From assembly GCA_002348605.1 (NCBI GenBank), contig DEBQ01000002.1, forward strand, positions 62,001 to 126,000: a stretch of DNA of 64,000 nt, given 5' to 3'. Position numbers and translations under genes: made by a program. Positions 50,701-58,954 of the stretch are shown piece after piece; position 1 is the stretch's first letter, and the number at the start of each line of letters is the position of its first letter. The DNA comes from Candidatus Saccharibacteria bacterium UBA2952 (GTDB taxonomy: Bacteria > Patescibacteriota > Saccharimonadia > Saccharimonadales > Saccharimonadaceae). Under the pieces are notes generated by a model, which saw nothing but the letters and a program-made list of their open reading frames with translations, did not search any database and had not been told where the DNA came from.

Positions 50701-51357
50701 CAGACCATTCCACTCAGTAATTTAAACCCGAACATAGACAACAAGAAAGTAACGATCGGCGGAATCGTTACCACGGTACGGACGATTATTACAAAATCTG
50801 GTTCTAAAATGGCATTTGTTGGTATCGAAGACAAATCTGGTGAGTCCGAAATCATCGTCTTCCCAGACCTATATTCGCAGGTCGGTGCCAAGTTGACACA
50901 GGATGCAGTCATACGCGCAGGGGGCAAAGTCAATGCCCGCGACCGCGACGGAAATTTGTCATCTGAAGTCAAGATTATCGCCGACGAGATCACGCCAGTT
51001 ACAGACAAAGAACTTGCCGAATATGAGTCGACCGGCCGTGTTATGAAAGCTCCGAAGCCGCGGCCCGAGGGCCCTGTGACGGTCACGAAGAAGAAGGCTG
51101 CCGCCCAGGTTGTCTACCAGCCAGCTGCCGTGAACCTACGGAAATTATTCGTGCATATCAAAGACCCCGACGACGCAGAACGGTTAATGCAGCTCAAAGA
51201 AATCTGCGCAAAATTCCCGGGTACGTCCGACATTGTGCTTGTACTTGGCACTGAAAAGAAGTCTGCCATACGTTTGCCGTTCAAGGTCGAGGACAGTGAT
51301 AGCTTAATTGACCAGCTAGTCAAACAACTTGGCGAAGACGCGGTAGTAATTAAATAA
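47719..51357 (+). CDS. dnaE: DNA polymerase III subunit alpha
   Basis: Replicative polymerase of 1212 residues. PHP domain at the start (HLHNHTHHSLLDG, ITDHGTMSG), catalytic palm with the Asp pair in PDIDIDIQD, GRGSAAGSIIAYAL, VYQEQFMQI, then tandem helix-hairpin-helix and an OB-fold (KVTIGGIVTTVR) near residue 1000. I chose ATG 47719, which fits TATACT 8 nt upstream; ATG 47713 lies too close to the box. The C-terminal tail after residue 1100 is polar. Full length and apparently intact. Confidence 0.97.
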   Translation: MGKVLTASDYVHLHNHTHHSLLDGLTKVDELVERVKSLGMNSCAITDHGTMSGAIEFYKAATKAGVKPIIGIETYVAARSRFDRDPAKDKARYHLILLAMNDTGYKNLMKLSTTANLEGMYYKPRIDRELIEQYNEGIIALSACAGGELGENLRVDNYEEAKRVASWYKSIFGDRYYLELQDHGHPDAPSKWDVQVKINEGLERLSKELDIPCVVTSDGHYLDHGDQDAHEILLCVGTGAYLSDEKRMSLKEFELHVTDPAEIIERWQKTNPDAVANTKAIADRCDLSIELGGILIPTFPVPEGETEKSYLDKLVYRGLARRYLGKTPDESVSLANNAIRSELSDDVTERLDMELEVLQKMGYNGYFLIVQDFMNWGKSQGIIFGPGRGSAAGSIIAYALNITDLDPLKYDLLFERFLNPDRISMPDIDIDIQDTRRNEVIEYCAQKYGSERVANIVTFGKMAARASVRDVARVLQVPYAEADRLSKMIPPPVQGRHIPLSVSVEKDPDLKSEYESNPTAKEVFDYAIRLEGTIRSHGVHAAGVVIAPDDIVNYTPLEMAQKGVVATQYPMGPVEELGLLKMDFLGLSNLTIINNALRIIKKVYKQEISLSEIPLDDMKTYELLQRGDTTGVFQLESAGMKRYLKELKPTVFDDIIAMVALYRPGPMQFIDSFIRRKHGDEQITYLHEGMKNSLESTYGILVYQEQFMQISKEWSGFTGGQADTLRKAVGKKNIDLMKKVKPEFVEGAVKVGGATAQVAEKFWDQLEEFANYCFNKSHAACYGLIAYWTAYLKAHYPDAFMAALMTSDQDDIERLAIEITECRHMGITVLAPDVNQSFVEFAVVPGENTIRFGMAAVKGVGVGAVEEILRAREDGEFKSIEDFARRVSTSKFNKKAWESLIKSGGFDSFGDRSDLLFNLEAIQAFASKLQKDALSGQTDLFGGLSDDASLQRSITLQKAPAQHTMRERLTWERELLGLYISAHPLDNYDAYFQEQTIPLSNLNPNIDNKKVTIGGIVTTVRTIITKSGSKMAFVGIEDKSGESEIIVFPDLYSQVGAKLTQDAVIRAGGKVNARDRDGNLSSEVKIIADEITPVTDKELAEYESTGRVMKAPKPRPEGPVTVTKKKAAAQVVYQPAAVNLRKLFVHIKDPDDAERLMQLKEICAKFPGTSDIVLVLGTEKKSAIRLPFKVEDSDSLIDQLVKQLGEDAVVIK

Positions 51358-51359
51358 CA

Positions 51360-51410
51360 GGAGGGACTTGCCCCTCCGTAACTAGTTCGAAGTGAATTCG
51401 TACTAGTTAC
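51360..51410 (+). terminator. Two hairpins after dnaE
   Basis: GGAGGG/CCCTCC (51360-51365, 51372-51377) begins 3 bases after the dnaE stop and is followed by GTAACTAGT/ACTAGTTAC (51378-51386, 51402-51410) with further pairing in its loop. No T-run follows either. Probably transcription end or mRNA stabilisation for dnaE. Confidence 0.55.
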
Positions 51411-51420
51411 TCCTCCCCCT

Positions 51421-51444
51421 AAAGCTCGGCTATCGCCTCGTTCG
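51421..51444 (+). repeat. Left inverted repeat flanking SpoU methyltransferase
   Basis: 24-base segment beginning AAAGCTCGGCT; 21 of 24 bases match the reverse complement of 51944-51967. It abuts the stop codon of the methyltransferase. Confidence 0.75.
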
Positions 51445-51445
51445 C

Positions 51446-51928
51446 TTACTGAGTTAGCGCGTAGAGCGCAATGCCGGCGGCGACACTGACATTGAATGAT
51501 TCCTTTTTGCCTTTCATTGGGATTTCAATGACGGACTCACAGCGCTCCAGTAACTCATTTGGTATTCCTTCGACTTCTTCGCCGAGTACAAGAACGAACT
51601 GATCTGGTACTTCAAACCCATCAATCTGAACGCTCCGGGGCGATTGTTCCAGTGCCACCAGGGGTAGCGTATTGGACTCCAACCATGTCAACAGGTTGTC
51701 ATGGTATTCAAATGGGACGCTAGATTCAGCGCCGAGCGCTGTCTTATGAATTTGCTTGTCGATTTTTGCCGCCAAGTGGGGTAAACGTTCATCACCAGAA
51801 TAAATCGGGTACGGCGTATAGCCTGTTAGGACGATTCGGGTTACTCCGAACCCTTCTGCTGTCCGAAAGATTGACCCCACATTATGCGTCGAGCGAATAT
51901 TGTGCAGCAAAAGGGTAATTGAAGGCAT
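51446..51928 (-). CDS. SpoU-family RNA methyltransferase
   Basis: A 160-residue SAM-dependent 2'-O-methyltransferase with a trefoil-knot fold, acting on tRNA or rRNA. Motifs: LLLHNIRSTHNVGSIFRTAEG (motif 1), LVLGEEVEGIP (motif 2) and IPMKGKKESFNVSVAAGIALY (motif 3, with the catalytic-knot Asn-Ser pair). Its length, without an RNA-binding N-terminal domain, resembles TrmL. ATG 51928 was chosen because TATAAT ends 7 nt before it; two upstream in-frame Met codons overlap the box. It is enclosed by an inverted repeat pair. Confidence 0.9.
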   Translation of the reverse strand: MPSITLLLHNIRSTHNVGSIFRTAEGFGVTRIVLTGYTPYPIYSGDERLPHLAAKIDKQIHKTALGAESSVPFEYHDNLLTWLESNTLPLVALEQSPRSVQIDGFEVPDQFVLVLGEEVEGIPNELLERCESVIEIPMKGKKESFNVSVAAGIALYALTQ

Positions 51929-51943
51929 TTCTATCATTATAAA

Positions 51944-51967
51944 CAAACGAGGCGTAAGCCGAGCTTT
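51944..51967 (-). repeat. Right inverted repeat flanking SpoU methyltransferase
   Basis: Counterpart of 51421-51444, placed just upstream of the -10 box of the methyltransferase. The sequence further out also shows some resemblance between the two copies (runs of CCxCCC before CTAAAGCT). Confidence 0.75.
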
Positions 51968-51978
51968 AGTGGGTGGGT

Positions 51979-52068
51979 GGTCCGTTTTGAATTTATTTCA
52001 AGACGGACCGGGAGGGTTACCCTCCCTTGTATTGTAGTTTAAAACGCTTGCGTTTTAAGATACAATAC
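51979..52068. repeat. Row of three hairpins before the pilus ATPase
   Basis: Hairpin A, 51979-52009: 13-bp arms GGTCCGTTTTGAA with one mismatch. Hairpin B, 52010-52026: GGGAGGG/CCCTCCC around TTA. Hairpin C, 52029-52068: 19-bp arms with two mismatches around TT, beginning GTATTGTA. They are adjacent with no gap beyond two bases. The -10 box TACAAT (52061-52066) of the next gene is in the right arm of hairpin C. Confidence 0.8.
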
Positions 52069-52073
52069 ACTCA

Positions 52074-53693
52074 ATGGATGAAGACAAGGTACAGCAGCAG
52101 CGCCGCGAACATGACGAAGCGGCGACGAAGCAACGGGCTGCTATTTTAGGTGTGCCATATGTCGATACGCGGCCATTCGAACGCGACATCCCATTGGTCG
52201 ATGGTTTACTAAAAATTGACGAAATGTACAACGGACGGATTGTGCCGCTCGCACGCGGCACCGAAGACACGCCGTTCCGGTTCGGTATGACCACACAAAC
52301 ACCGCAGTCACTGGTCGACACGATGCGCCGCGAATACAACGAGCGTGGCGATAGTATACAGTTCGGCATGATTTCTGGAAGCGGTTTCAAGGCACTAATG
52401 AATCGCTACGATCCGCCAAAGCAGATTATTTATGACGATATCGAAATCGCCAAGGAAGGCGACAGCGAGACGCTCGCTTCGGTGTCACAGACGCTTAATT
52501 CCGTTGGAAGCGACAGAGTATTCGATTACTTGATTGACCAGGCTGACCGTTTGGGTGCCAGTGACATTCATATTGAGAACCAACGGACCGGCATTCGCGT
52601 GCGCATGCGCGTTGACGGCGCACTTCACCAGGTGGCGGAGCTCGACAAAGAACGATACCGTGTCATTATGGGTGCGCTTGGGTCTAGGGCTAACGTCTCG
52701 GCTGCTGCAACAGCGCCGCAGTCCGGTCACATGCAAAAGGAAATCACGACCGATTCTGGGACGCACCTTTTAAACCTTCGTGTCGAAACCATTCCAACCA
52801 TGTACGGCCAAGACGCCGTTTTGCGACTGTTCAACTTTGACGAATCCTTACTGCAGCTAGACAGGCTGAATATTCCAGAGCGCCAACGAAAAGAGATTGA
52901 CGAAATTATTTCGCACCCCCGTGGCATGGTGCTGATGGTCGGTCCGACCGGTAGCGGCAAGTCAACCACGCTCTATAGCATGATTAATGCGCTAAATACT
53001 TCTGACCGCAAGATTATCACGCTCGAGGACCCGATCGAATACGGCATTACCGGGGTCTCACAGATTCCAATCGACACAAGTGGGGGCGCCAGTTTCGCGG
53101 ACGGGTTGCGGAGCGTGCTTCGGCTTGACCCGGATGTCGTGATGATTGGTGAGATTCGTGATGCCGACGCTGCCCGGACGGCTATTCAGGCATCTATTAC
53201 CGGCCACCTGGTACTTTCAAGCTTCCATGCAAATTCAAGTTCAGCAGCCTTTAGTCGCATGATCGACATGATTGGTCAGAATCCAATATTCTCCAGCGCG
53301 ATTCGCCTTGTCATCGCGCAGCGCCTTGTCCGTAAACTCGCCGACAACAAAGAAGAGTACGAACCTGACGAAACTACCAAGAACTGGGTGCGTGAAGTGT
53401 TGAGTGATTTGCCGGATACCTACGAAAAACCAGACCTCGACAACTTCAAGCTGTGGAAGCCGGTCGAGTCCGATGATAACCCATTCGGGTATGTCGGGCG
53501 TATGGTGATTATGGAGCAGTTGGTCGTGAACGAGGCAATCCAAAAATTCCTGCGCGGCGACGAAAAAGAGTTTCACACAGAAATCGTTGAGTCGGCAGCC
53601 AAGAAAAACGGCATGGCGACACTACTGCAAGTTGGTGTACTGGCGGCTCTTCGCGGCGAAACCACGCTCGACGAAATTAACCGCGTTATTTAA
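52074..53693 (+). CDS. GspE/PilB-family type IV pilus assembly ATPase
   Basis: Hexameric ATPase that powers pilus extension, 539 residues. Walker A GPTGSGKSTTLYS near 289-301, Asp box ITLEDPIEYGI, Walker B LRLDPDVVMIGEIRD, His box TGHLVLSSFHANSS. The N-terminal domain is reduced compared with typical PilB. TACAAT ends 7 nt before the ATG. The zinc-binding Cys tetrad of many GspE proteins is not visible, which is common in this family's Patescibacterial members. Other pilus genes are not in the window. Confidence 0.92.
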   Translation: MDEDKVQQQRREHDEAATKQRAAILGVPYVDTRPFERDIPLVDGLLKIDEMYNGRIVPLARGTEDTPFRFGMTTQTPQSLVDTMRREYNERGDSIQFGMISGSGFKALMNRYDPPKQIIYDDIEIAKEGDSETLASVSQTLNSVGSDRVFDYLIDQADRLGASDIHIENQRTGIRVRMRVDGALHQVAELDKERYRVIMGALGSRANVSAAATAPQSGHMQKEITTDSGTHLLNLRVETIPTMYGQDAVLRLFNFDESLLQLDRLNIPERQRKEIDEIISHPRGMVLMVGPTGSGKSTTLYSMINALNTSDRKIITLEDPIEYGITGVSQIPIDTSGGASFADGLRSVLRLDPDVVMIGEIRDADAARTAIQASITGHLVLSSFHANSSSAAFSRMIDMIGQNPIFSSAIRLVIAQRLVRKLADNKEEYEPDETTKNWVREVLSDLPDTYEKPDLDNFKLWKPVESDDNPFGYVGRMVIMEQLVVNEAIQKFLRGDEKEFHTEIVESAAKKNGMATLLQVGVLAALRGETTLDEINRVI

Positions 53694-54816
53694 TCACTGC
53701 CGCGATAGCCGGCACTAGTCGTTCGTCGAACACGCTTGGAATGATTTCGTCTGGTGTCGGATCGTCAACTAGCGCAGCAATTGCTTCAGCGGCAGCTACT
53801 TTGTGCTCGTCGGTAATGGTACGGACTTTGTTGTCGAGCGCGCCGCGGAAGATACCAGGAAAGGCGATAGCATTATTTACTTGGTTTGGAAAATCAGACC
53901 GACCGGTCGCCATGACGGCTACGCCGGCGGCTTTTGCGTCGTCTGGCATTATTTCTGGTTTCGGGTTAGCCATAGCGAAGACGATCGGGTTTTTAGCCAT
54001 AGTACGTATTAGTTCTTCGTTCAAAAGGTCGGGTTGGGATACGCCGATAAATACGTCGGCGCCATTCAATGCGTCCGCGAGCGAACCGTCGCTCGAACCA
54101 TCCGCATGTTCAAGCAGGAGTTTTTTAGCTTCGTTCAGATCGGTCCGATTGTGCGAAATAATGCCTTTAGAATCGACAGCTAAAATTTGGCCGACCCCAT
54201 ATAGCTTGAGTAATTTTGTGATGGCCGTACCGGCCGCGCCCGCGCCCACGACGACGAACTTTGAATCGGCAAGGTTGCGATTAGTGATTTTTGCCGCGTT
54301 TATAAGCCCAGCCAATGTCACGACAGCTGTGCCGTGTTGGTCGTCATGAAAGACTGGAATAGGCAGTTCGGTTTTAAGACGTTCTTCGATTTCAAAACAC
54401 TGCGGCGCGGCGATGTCTTCCAGGTTAATGGCGCCGAAGCTCGGTGCGATAGCCTTGATCGTCGCGACGATTTCATCAGGGGTATGGACGTCAAGAATGA
54501 TCGGAATACTGTCTATATCCGCAAAGTGTTTAAACAGCAGGCTTTTTCCTTCCATGACCGGCATACTGCCCCGTGGGCCAATATTGCCGAGTCCAAGAAC
54601 GGCTGAACCATCCGATATAACCGCGACCAGATTGTTCGTCCAAGTATATTCGGAAAGTTTTGTCGGATCATCAGCGATGGCCCGTGATACGGCGGCGACA
54701 CCAGGGGTGTAGTACGCAGAAAGCTTGGTCTTGTCTAGGTGGGTATCGCGCAGTCGGGTCGTAATTTTACCGCGGTTTTTGGCGTGTAGGTCGAGGGCAA
54801 GTTTGTCATAGTCCAT
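53686..54816 (-). CDS. Malic enzyme (malate to pyruvate, NAD(P)-dependent)
   Basis: Oxidative decarboxylase of 376 residues. N-terminal substrate domain with YYTPGVAAVS (catalytic Tyr), SDGSAVLGLGNIGP, INLEDIAAPQCFEIE and FHDDQHGTA with metal ligands; the Rossmann domain has VVVGAGAAGTAI and AMANPKPEI. The short bacterial form lacks a phosphotransacetylase domain. TATACT ends 6 nt before the ATG. It overlaps the pilus ATPase by 8 bp at the 3' end. Cofactor preference cannot be settled by eye. Confidence 0.93.
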   Translation of the reverse strand: MDYDKLALDLHAKNRGKITTRLRDTHLDKTKLSAYYTPGVAAVSRAIADDPTKLSEYTWTNNLVAVISDGSAVLGLGNIGPRGSMPVMEGKSLLFKHFADIDSIPIILDVHTPDEIVATIKAIAPSFGAINLEDIAAPQCFEIEERLKTELPIPVFHDDQHGTAVVTLAGLINAAKITNRNLADSKFVVVGAGAAGTAITKLLKLYGVGQILAVDSKGIISHNRTDLNEAKKLLLEHADGSSDGSLADALNGADVFIGVSQPDLLNEELIRTMAKNPIVFAMANPKPEIMPDDAKAAGVAVMATGRSDFPNQVNNAIAFPGIFRGALDNKVRTITDEHKVAAAEAIAALVDDPTPDEIIPSVFDERLVPAIAAVIK

Positions 54817-54905
54817 TACACTAGTATACCCCTTTTAAAACTGTCATTTCTATGCTACAATTACTAACTAATAAGCAATATAAACTTGTAAGGTGAAGAA
54901 AAGTA

Positions 54906-55430
54906 ATGAGTTTTGCATTGATTCAGAAGGTAAATGACGCCCAAAAAAAGGCGGCTGTGGTTGATGTCCGCAGCGGTGACACTGTCCGTGTTCACCAAAA
55001 GATCAAGGAAGGCAACAAGGAGCGTATCCAGGTTTTCGAAGGCGTTGTTATCCGTACAGACAACAAAAGCCAGCACACCAGCCGTATTACTGTTCGTAAA
55101 GTAGCTAGTGGTGTCGGTGTTGAAAAAAGCTTTCTATTGCACAGCCCACTCATTGAAAAGGTCGAAGTCGTTCGCCGCTCGAAGGTTCGCCGCAAGTACC
55201 TAAGCTTCCTGCGTGACCGATCTGGTAAGAGCGCCCGTCTGACCGCGGTAAACTTTGACCGTGAAAAGATCAACGACGTTCGTGACCCACACGCTGAAGC
55301 TGAAGAAAAGCGCCTAAAGGAAGAAGCCGCCAAAGCAGCCGCTGAAAAGGCAGCCGAAAAAGCCGCCGAACAGGCCGAGCTTGAAAAGAAGCAAGCTGAA
55401 GTCGAAGCAGCTCACGCCGAGAATAAATAA
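54906..55430 (+). CDS. rplS: 50S ribosomal protein L19 with charged C-terminal tail
   Basis: Ribosomal protein at the 30S-50S interface. The L19 core is residues 1-115 (RSGDTVRVHQKIKEG, RIQVFEGVVI, GVGVEKSFLLHSP, RRSKVRRKYLSFLRDR). It continues to 174 residues with an Ala/Glu/Lys-rich helix (EKRLKEEAAKAAAEKAAEK) that ordinary L19 (about 115) lacks. AAGGTGA precedes the ATG; TACAAT upstream at 54856-54861 gives a leader of about 40 nt. A strong terminator follows. Confidence 0.96.
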   Translation: MSFALIQKVNDAQKKAAVVDVRSGDTVRVHQKIKEGNKERIQVFEGVVIRTDNKSQHTSRITVRKVASGVGVEKSFLLHSPLIEKVEVVRRSKVRRKYLSFLRDRSGKSARLTAVNFDREKINDVRDPHAEAEEKRLKEEAAKAAAEKAAEKAAEQAELEKKQAEVEAAHAENK

Positions 55431-55458
55431 TCATCGAATCATCGTGCTACTTATTAGC

Positions 55459-55487
55459 CAAAGCCCCGCCAAATGGCGGGGCTTTGT
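55459..55487 (+). terminator. Terminator after rplS
   Basis: Perfect 12-bp stem CAAAGCCCCGCC with loop AAAT; short T-rich end. It separates L19 from the RNase HII fusion. Confidence 0.85.
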
Positions 55488-55500
55488 TACTATATGAAGC

Positions 55501-56445
55501 ATGAGTGAAACAGTCGGGATTGACGAGGTAGGCCGTGGGCCATGGGCGGGACCGTTGGTTGTAGGGGCTGTCTTACTTGGAGACGCGGTAATCGAAGGTT
55601 TGACTGACAGCAAAAAGCTTTCGAAAGTCCGCCGCGAAGCACTTGCCGCTAACATCATTGAACAAGCGGCCGCGTATGGCATTGGTTGGGTCGATGCGGC
55701 TGAAATCGACGAATTTGGGCTCTCGGAATCGCTCAAGCTCGCGACCAGGCGGGCGCTCGAACAGATTACCATACCTTACCATGGCATTATCATTGACGGC
55801 ACGGTGAACTTTTTAGCCGATACAGGCAAAGGGCCGTACGTGACAACCATGAAAAAGGCCGATCTTTTGATTGCGAGCGTATCGGCGGCATCTATTATCG
55901 CCAAAGTAGCACGAGACGACTACATGGCTGAACAGAGCGAACACTATCCGGGCTATGGCTTCGAAGACCATGTGGGTTACGGTACGGCGAAACATCGTAT
56001 GGCAATCAGTGAACATGGGGTAACTCCGCTACATAGGCGCAGTTTCGCCCCGATCGCAGCCCTCGTTGGAAAAGCACCAGTCCCGACGTCGGGAGCACAG
56101 CCAAGCAATAAAAAGACCGGCGATGACGCAGAATCTGCCGTGGTAAATTGGCTGCGACAAAATGGGTTTGAGATTATCCAGCGAAACTGGAAAACAAAAT
56201 TCTGCGAAATCGATATCATCGCCACTAAACAGGGTCGGTATTATTTTGTCGAGGTGAAGCACCGGAAACAGCCCGGTCAAGGCGGTGGAATAGCCGCCAT
56301 AACAGCGCGGAAGCTTAGGCAGATGCGGTTCGCTGCCGAATACTACAGAAAATATGCGCATATTCTTAATTCCGACGCAGTACTCGCTGTCGTAACGACG
56401 CACGGGACACCAATTACTGTCGACGGTCTACTTGAGCTCAGCTAA
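55501..56445 (+). CDS. rnhB: RNase HII-YraN fusion protein
   Basis: Two enzymes in one chain of 314 residues. Residues 1-190 are RNase HII, which removes ribonucleotides from DNA and RNA primers: GIDEVGRGPWAGPLV, SKKLSKVRRE, and SVSAASIIAKVARDDYM with the catalytic Asp set. Residues 203-314 are a YraN/UPF0102 domain of the restriction-endonuclease fold: FCEIDIIATKQGRYYFVEVKHRK (D-ExK). In many bacteria these are neighbouring genes. TACTAT or TATATG lies close before the ATG. It converges with the aminopeptidase and overlaps it by 18 bp. Confidence 0.93.
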   Translation: MSETVGIDEVGRGPWAGPLVVGAVLLGDAVIEGLTDSKKLSKVRREALAANIIEQAAAYGIGWVDAAEIDEFGLSESLKLATRRALEQITIPYHGIIIDGTVNFLADTGKGPYVTTMKKADLLIASVSAASIIAKVARDDYMAEQSEHYPGYGFEDHVGYGTAKHRMAISEHGVTPLHRRSFAPIAALVGKAPVPTSGAQPSNKKTGDDAESAVVNWLRQNGFEIIQRNWKTKFCEIDIIATKQGRYYFVEVKHRKQPGQGGGIAAITARKLRQMRFAAEYYRKYAHILNSDAVLAVVTTHGTPITVDGLLELS

Positions 56446-58932
56446 TGCATCGCTAACATCGTCGCGCTGTGATTCAATCAGCGCAACCCGTGCCTGCAGT
56501 TCGCTGATACCGAGTTCGATGACACGTGTTAACGCCGGCTGGTCTTTCATTGGTTCGAAGAATGACTTGTATTCCTTTAGCTGCTCATCCGTTTGTAGGA
56601 AGCTGGCAGAGTAGCGCGCGAAATCATCGTAACTTTTGTCGCCACCGAAAGTCTTAACGACCCAGTTCCAGTTACTTTGGAGCCATTTCCAGGCGGCATT
56701 ACGGGCAAACCGGCTACGGAGTAAGTTGACGTACCAATGAGCGGCGTCTTGCGGGCGTACAACGTTGCCGTCGCTGGTAAAGCCGAGCAGCGTCTGTATT
56801 TGGGTTTCGTCTTCGGTTGAAGTCAACGCCCCGGAAATCTCTTCACGCACTTCAGCTGAGGTTGTCGAGGTATAGAGGTTTACTAGCCGGTCAAACTCGT
56901 CGCTCGACAAACCTTGCTTTACCTTTCCGGCCATAATCACACCACGCAGCTCAGGCTCGAGATCCTCTGGGCTGGTAGCTGCGTCGAAGCGACGGACGGC
57001 TTCTTGGATAGCTTGCTCGTTTTCGCCGTAAATTTGCAGGCCAATGATAAGCGGTCGTAGTTTGATATCGTTCTCGGGTTCATCGATTTTTTGGTCCCAC
57101 CCAAGTCGGTCGTACTGTTCGCGTGAAACCTTGACTGCAAGTTTTTTAAGGTTTGTTCGAGCTGCGTCATCTGTGTCTACGAACTTCTTTAACTCACCAA
57201 GCCCAAGGCTCAGAATGGTCCATACGCTTTCATGTGTTTCGGAGCCTGATTTTAGAAGCAGCGGAACGAGTGATGCGTTTGGCACATGACCGGAGCGCGT
57301 CAGTAGAACACGTTCGTTGATTAACTGCAGCCGGTCGAGCGGTTGGTACGATTGAATATTGCCGAGCAGTGCGTCAAAGTGAGCCTGACTGTAATTGGTA
57401 ATAAAATGCGACCAGTTGCCGACATTAAGACGAGTTCCTTCGGGTATTTCGACCGCAAGTTCTTTGGTGTCCATGACGTCTGGTAATTTACCTTTGGGAT
57501 CGGCCGCCAGTGGGATTGGCCAAATTTTGTCTGAAATGCCATGCTCGCCAATGAAGAACTGTTCCTGTTCTAAACCGTCAGGCGTCACGTGAACAATCGG
57601 GTAGCCTGGTCGAAGGACCCATTTGTTCATAAAATCGCGTACCGGTTTACCACTTGCGTCTTCGAGCGCCTGCCATAGGTTCTCACCCTCGGTGTTTTTG
57701 TAGGCGTATGTTTCGAAATATCGTTTCAGTCCGTTCCTGAACGCGTCTTCTCCGACGTATTGGCGCAGCATGCCGATCAATCGACCGCCTTTGCCATAAA
57801 CGATTGCGCCGTCGAACAGGCTACTTATTTCATCTGGATGGTTAACTTCTGTTTCAACTGGTTGCACGCCGTCGATCGCGTCGCGTCGCATAGCCATTAA
57901 ACTCCAGGTAGAGGCATAATCCATCCAAATACCCCAGTCCGGGTGCATGGCGTGGATTGGCAGGTTTTCAATAAAATTAGCGAAGCTTTCGTTCAGCCAA
58001 AGGTTATTCCACCATTTCATTGTGACGAGATTGCCGAACCACTGATGTGAAAGTTCGTGTCCCACAACCATAGCGACGTAGTGCTTACTGTCGACCGTCG
58101 CAGTGGCTGGGTCGGCCAACAGCGCGATTTCGCGGTAGGTGATAAGTCCCCAGTTTTCCATGGCGCCTGATGTAAAGTCTGGTAGGGCAACGTGGTCCGA
58201 CTTAGGCAGCGGGTATTCGACACCGAAATACTCTTCAAAGTAATCGATTGTCTTTGCGGCGAAGTCCAGTGCGAAATCTAGGCTTTCGGGTTTTTGTGCG
58301 GTCGTAGCCCATACGTTAACGTCTATGCCGCGCTTTGTTTTGGTCGAGCGCTTATGAAGATCGCCGTACACCCACGCAAGCAGGTAACTGCTCATACGTG
58401 GAGTCGTCTCGAACGTTGTTATGAGTTTTGAATTCTCTTCGCGCTGAGAGACTACGGGCATATTGCCTAGCACCTCTACGCCCGTCTCAGTGCTGAGCGT
58501 GACGTCGAAGGTCGCTTTCGCTTCAGGCTCGTCTAGGCAGGGGAAGACCTCACGCGCGTGGTGACTTTCGAACTGTGTCGCAACCAGTTCCATTTTCTCA
58601 CCATCTTTCGTGAAATAGCAGGGGTACATGCCGTGCATCTGGTCAGTAATTTTGCCGTTGTACGCGAATGTCACTGAGTAGTCACTTCCGGCCGACATGT
58701 CGGCCTGGATCTCGATTTCGTCGTTGTCGCCGGCGGAGTAATCGGCGCTGGAACCATTGACATGGCAGGTATCAATGACAAGGTCTTTGGCATGGACATA
58801 GAGCGGCCCGTCTTTAACGGCGCGCCCACGGAGGGTGACGATGCCCTTGAACGCCCGCCCGGGGCGGTCGATATCCAGTGAAAGTTCGTAATGCTCTGGT
58901 GTAAAATAGTCGGTCAGTCGTCGGGTAGTCAT
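56428..58932 (-). CDS. M1-family zinc aminopeptidase
   Basis: Peptidase of 834 residues releasing N-terminal amino acids, likely for peptide feeding. Exopeptidase motif GAMENWGLITYRE and zinc-binding HELSHQ near 291 with the downstream Glu in NNLWLNESFANF. The order is beta saddle, catalytic domain, beta sandwich and a long helical ERAP1-like C-terminal domain, as in puromycin-sensitive-type enzymes. No signal peptide, so cytoplasmic. TATAAT ends 6 nt before the ATG and shares bases with the divergent nuclease promoter. Confidence 0.95.
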   Translation of the reverse strand: MTTRRLTDYFTPEHYELSLDIDRPGRAFKGIVTLRGRAVKDGPLYVHAKDLVIDTCHVNGSSADYSAGDNDEIEIQADMSAGSDYSVTFAYNGKITDQMHGMYPCYFTKDGEKMELVATQFESHHAREVFPCLDEPEAKATFDVTLSTETGVEVLGNMPVVSQREENSKLITTFETTPRMSSYLLAWVYGDLHKRSTKTKRGIDVNVWATTAQKPESLDFALDFAAKTIDYFEEYFGVEYPLPKSDHVALPDFTSGAMENWGLITYREIALLADPATATVDSKHYVAMVVGHELSHQWFGNLVTMKWWNNLWLNESFANFIENLPIHAMHPDWGIWMDYASTWSLMAMRRDAIDGVQPVETEVNHPDEISSLFDGAIVYGKGGRLIGMLRQYVGEDAFRNGLKRYFETYAYKNTEGENLWQALEDASGKPVRDFMNKWVLRPGYPIVHVTPDGLEQEQFFIGEHGISDKIWPIPLAADPKGKLPDVMDTKELAVEIPEGTRLNVGNWSHFITNYSQAHFDALLGNIQSYQPLDRLQLINERVLLTRSGHVPNASLVPLLLKSGSETHESVWTILSLGLGELKKFVDTDDAARTNLKKLAVKVSREQYDRLGWDQKIDEPENDIKLRPLIIGLQIYGENEQAIQEAVRRFDAATSPEDLEPELRGVIMAGKVKQGLSSDEFDRLVNLYTSTTSAEVREEISGALTSTEDETQIQTLLGFTSDGNVVRPQDAAHWYVNLLRSRFARNAAWKWLQSNWNWVVKTFGGDKSYDDFARYSASFLQTDEQLKEYKSFFEPMKDQPALTRVIELGISELQARVALIESQRDDVSDALAELK

Positions 58933-58954
58933 GATTCAATTATACTCTATAGAT
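58933..58954. promoter_or_regulatory. Symmetrical bidirectional promoter
   Basis: The whole 22-bp gap between two divergent genes. TATACT on the plus strand (58941-58946) and TATAAT on the minus strand (58944-58939) overlap by four bases, each placed for a leaderless start (8 and 6 nt) of its gene. Both -35 regions, if any, lie inside the opposite coding sequence. Confidence 0.75.
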
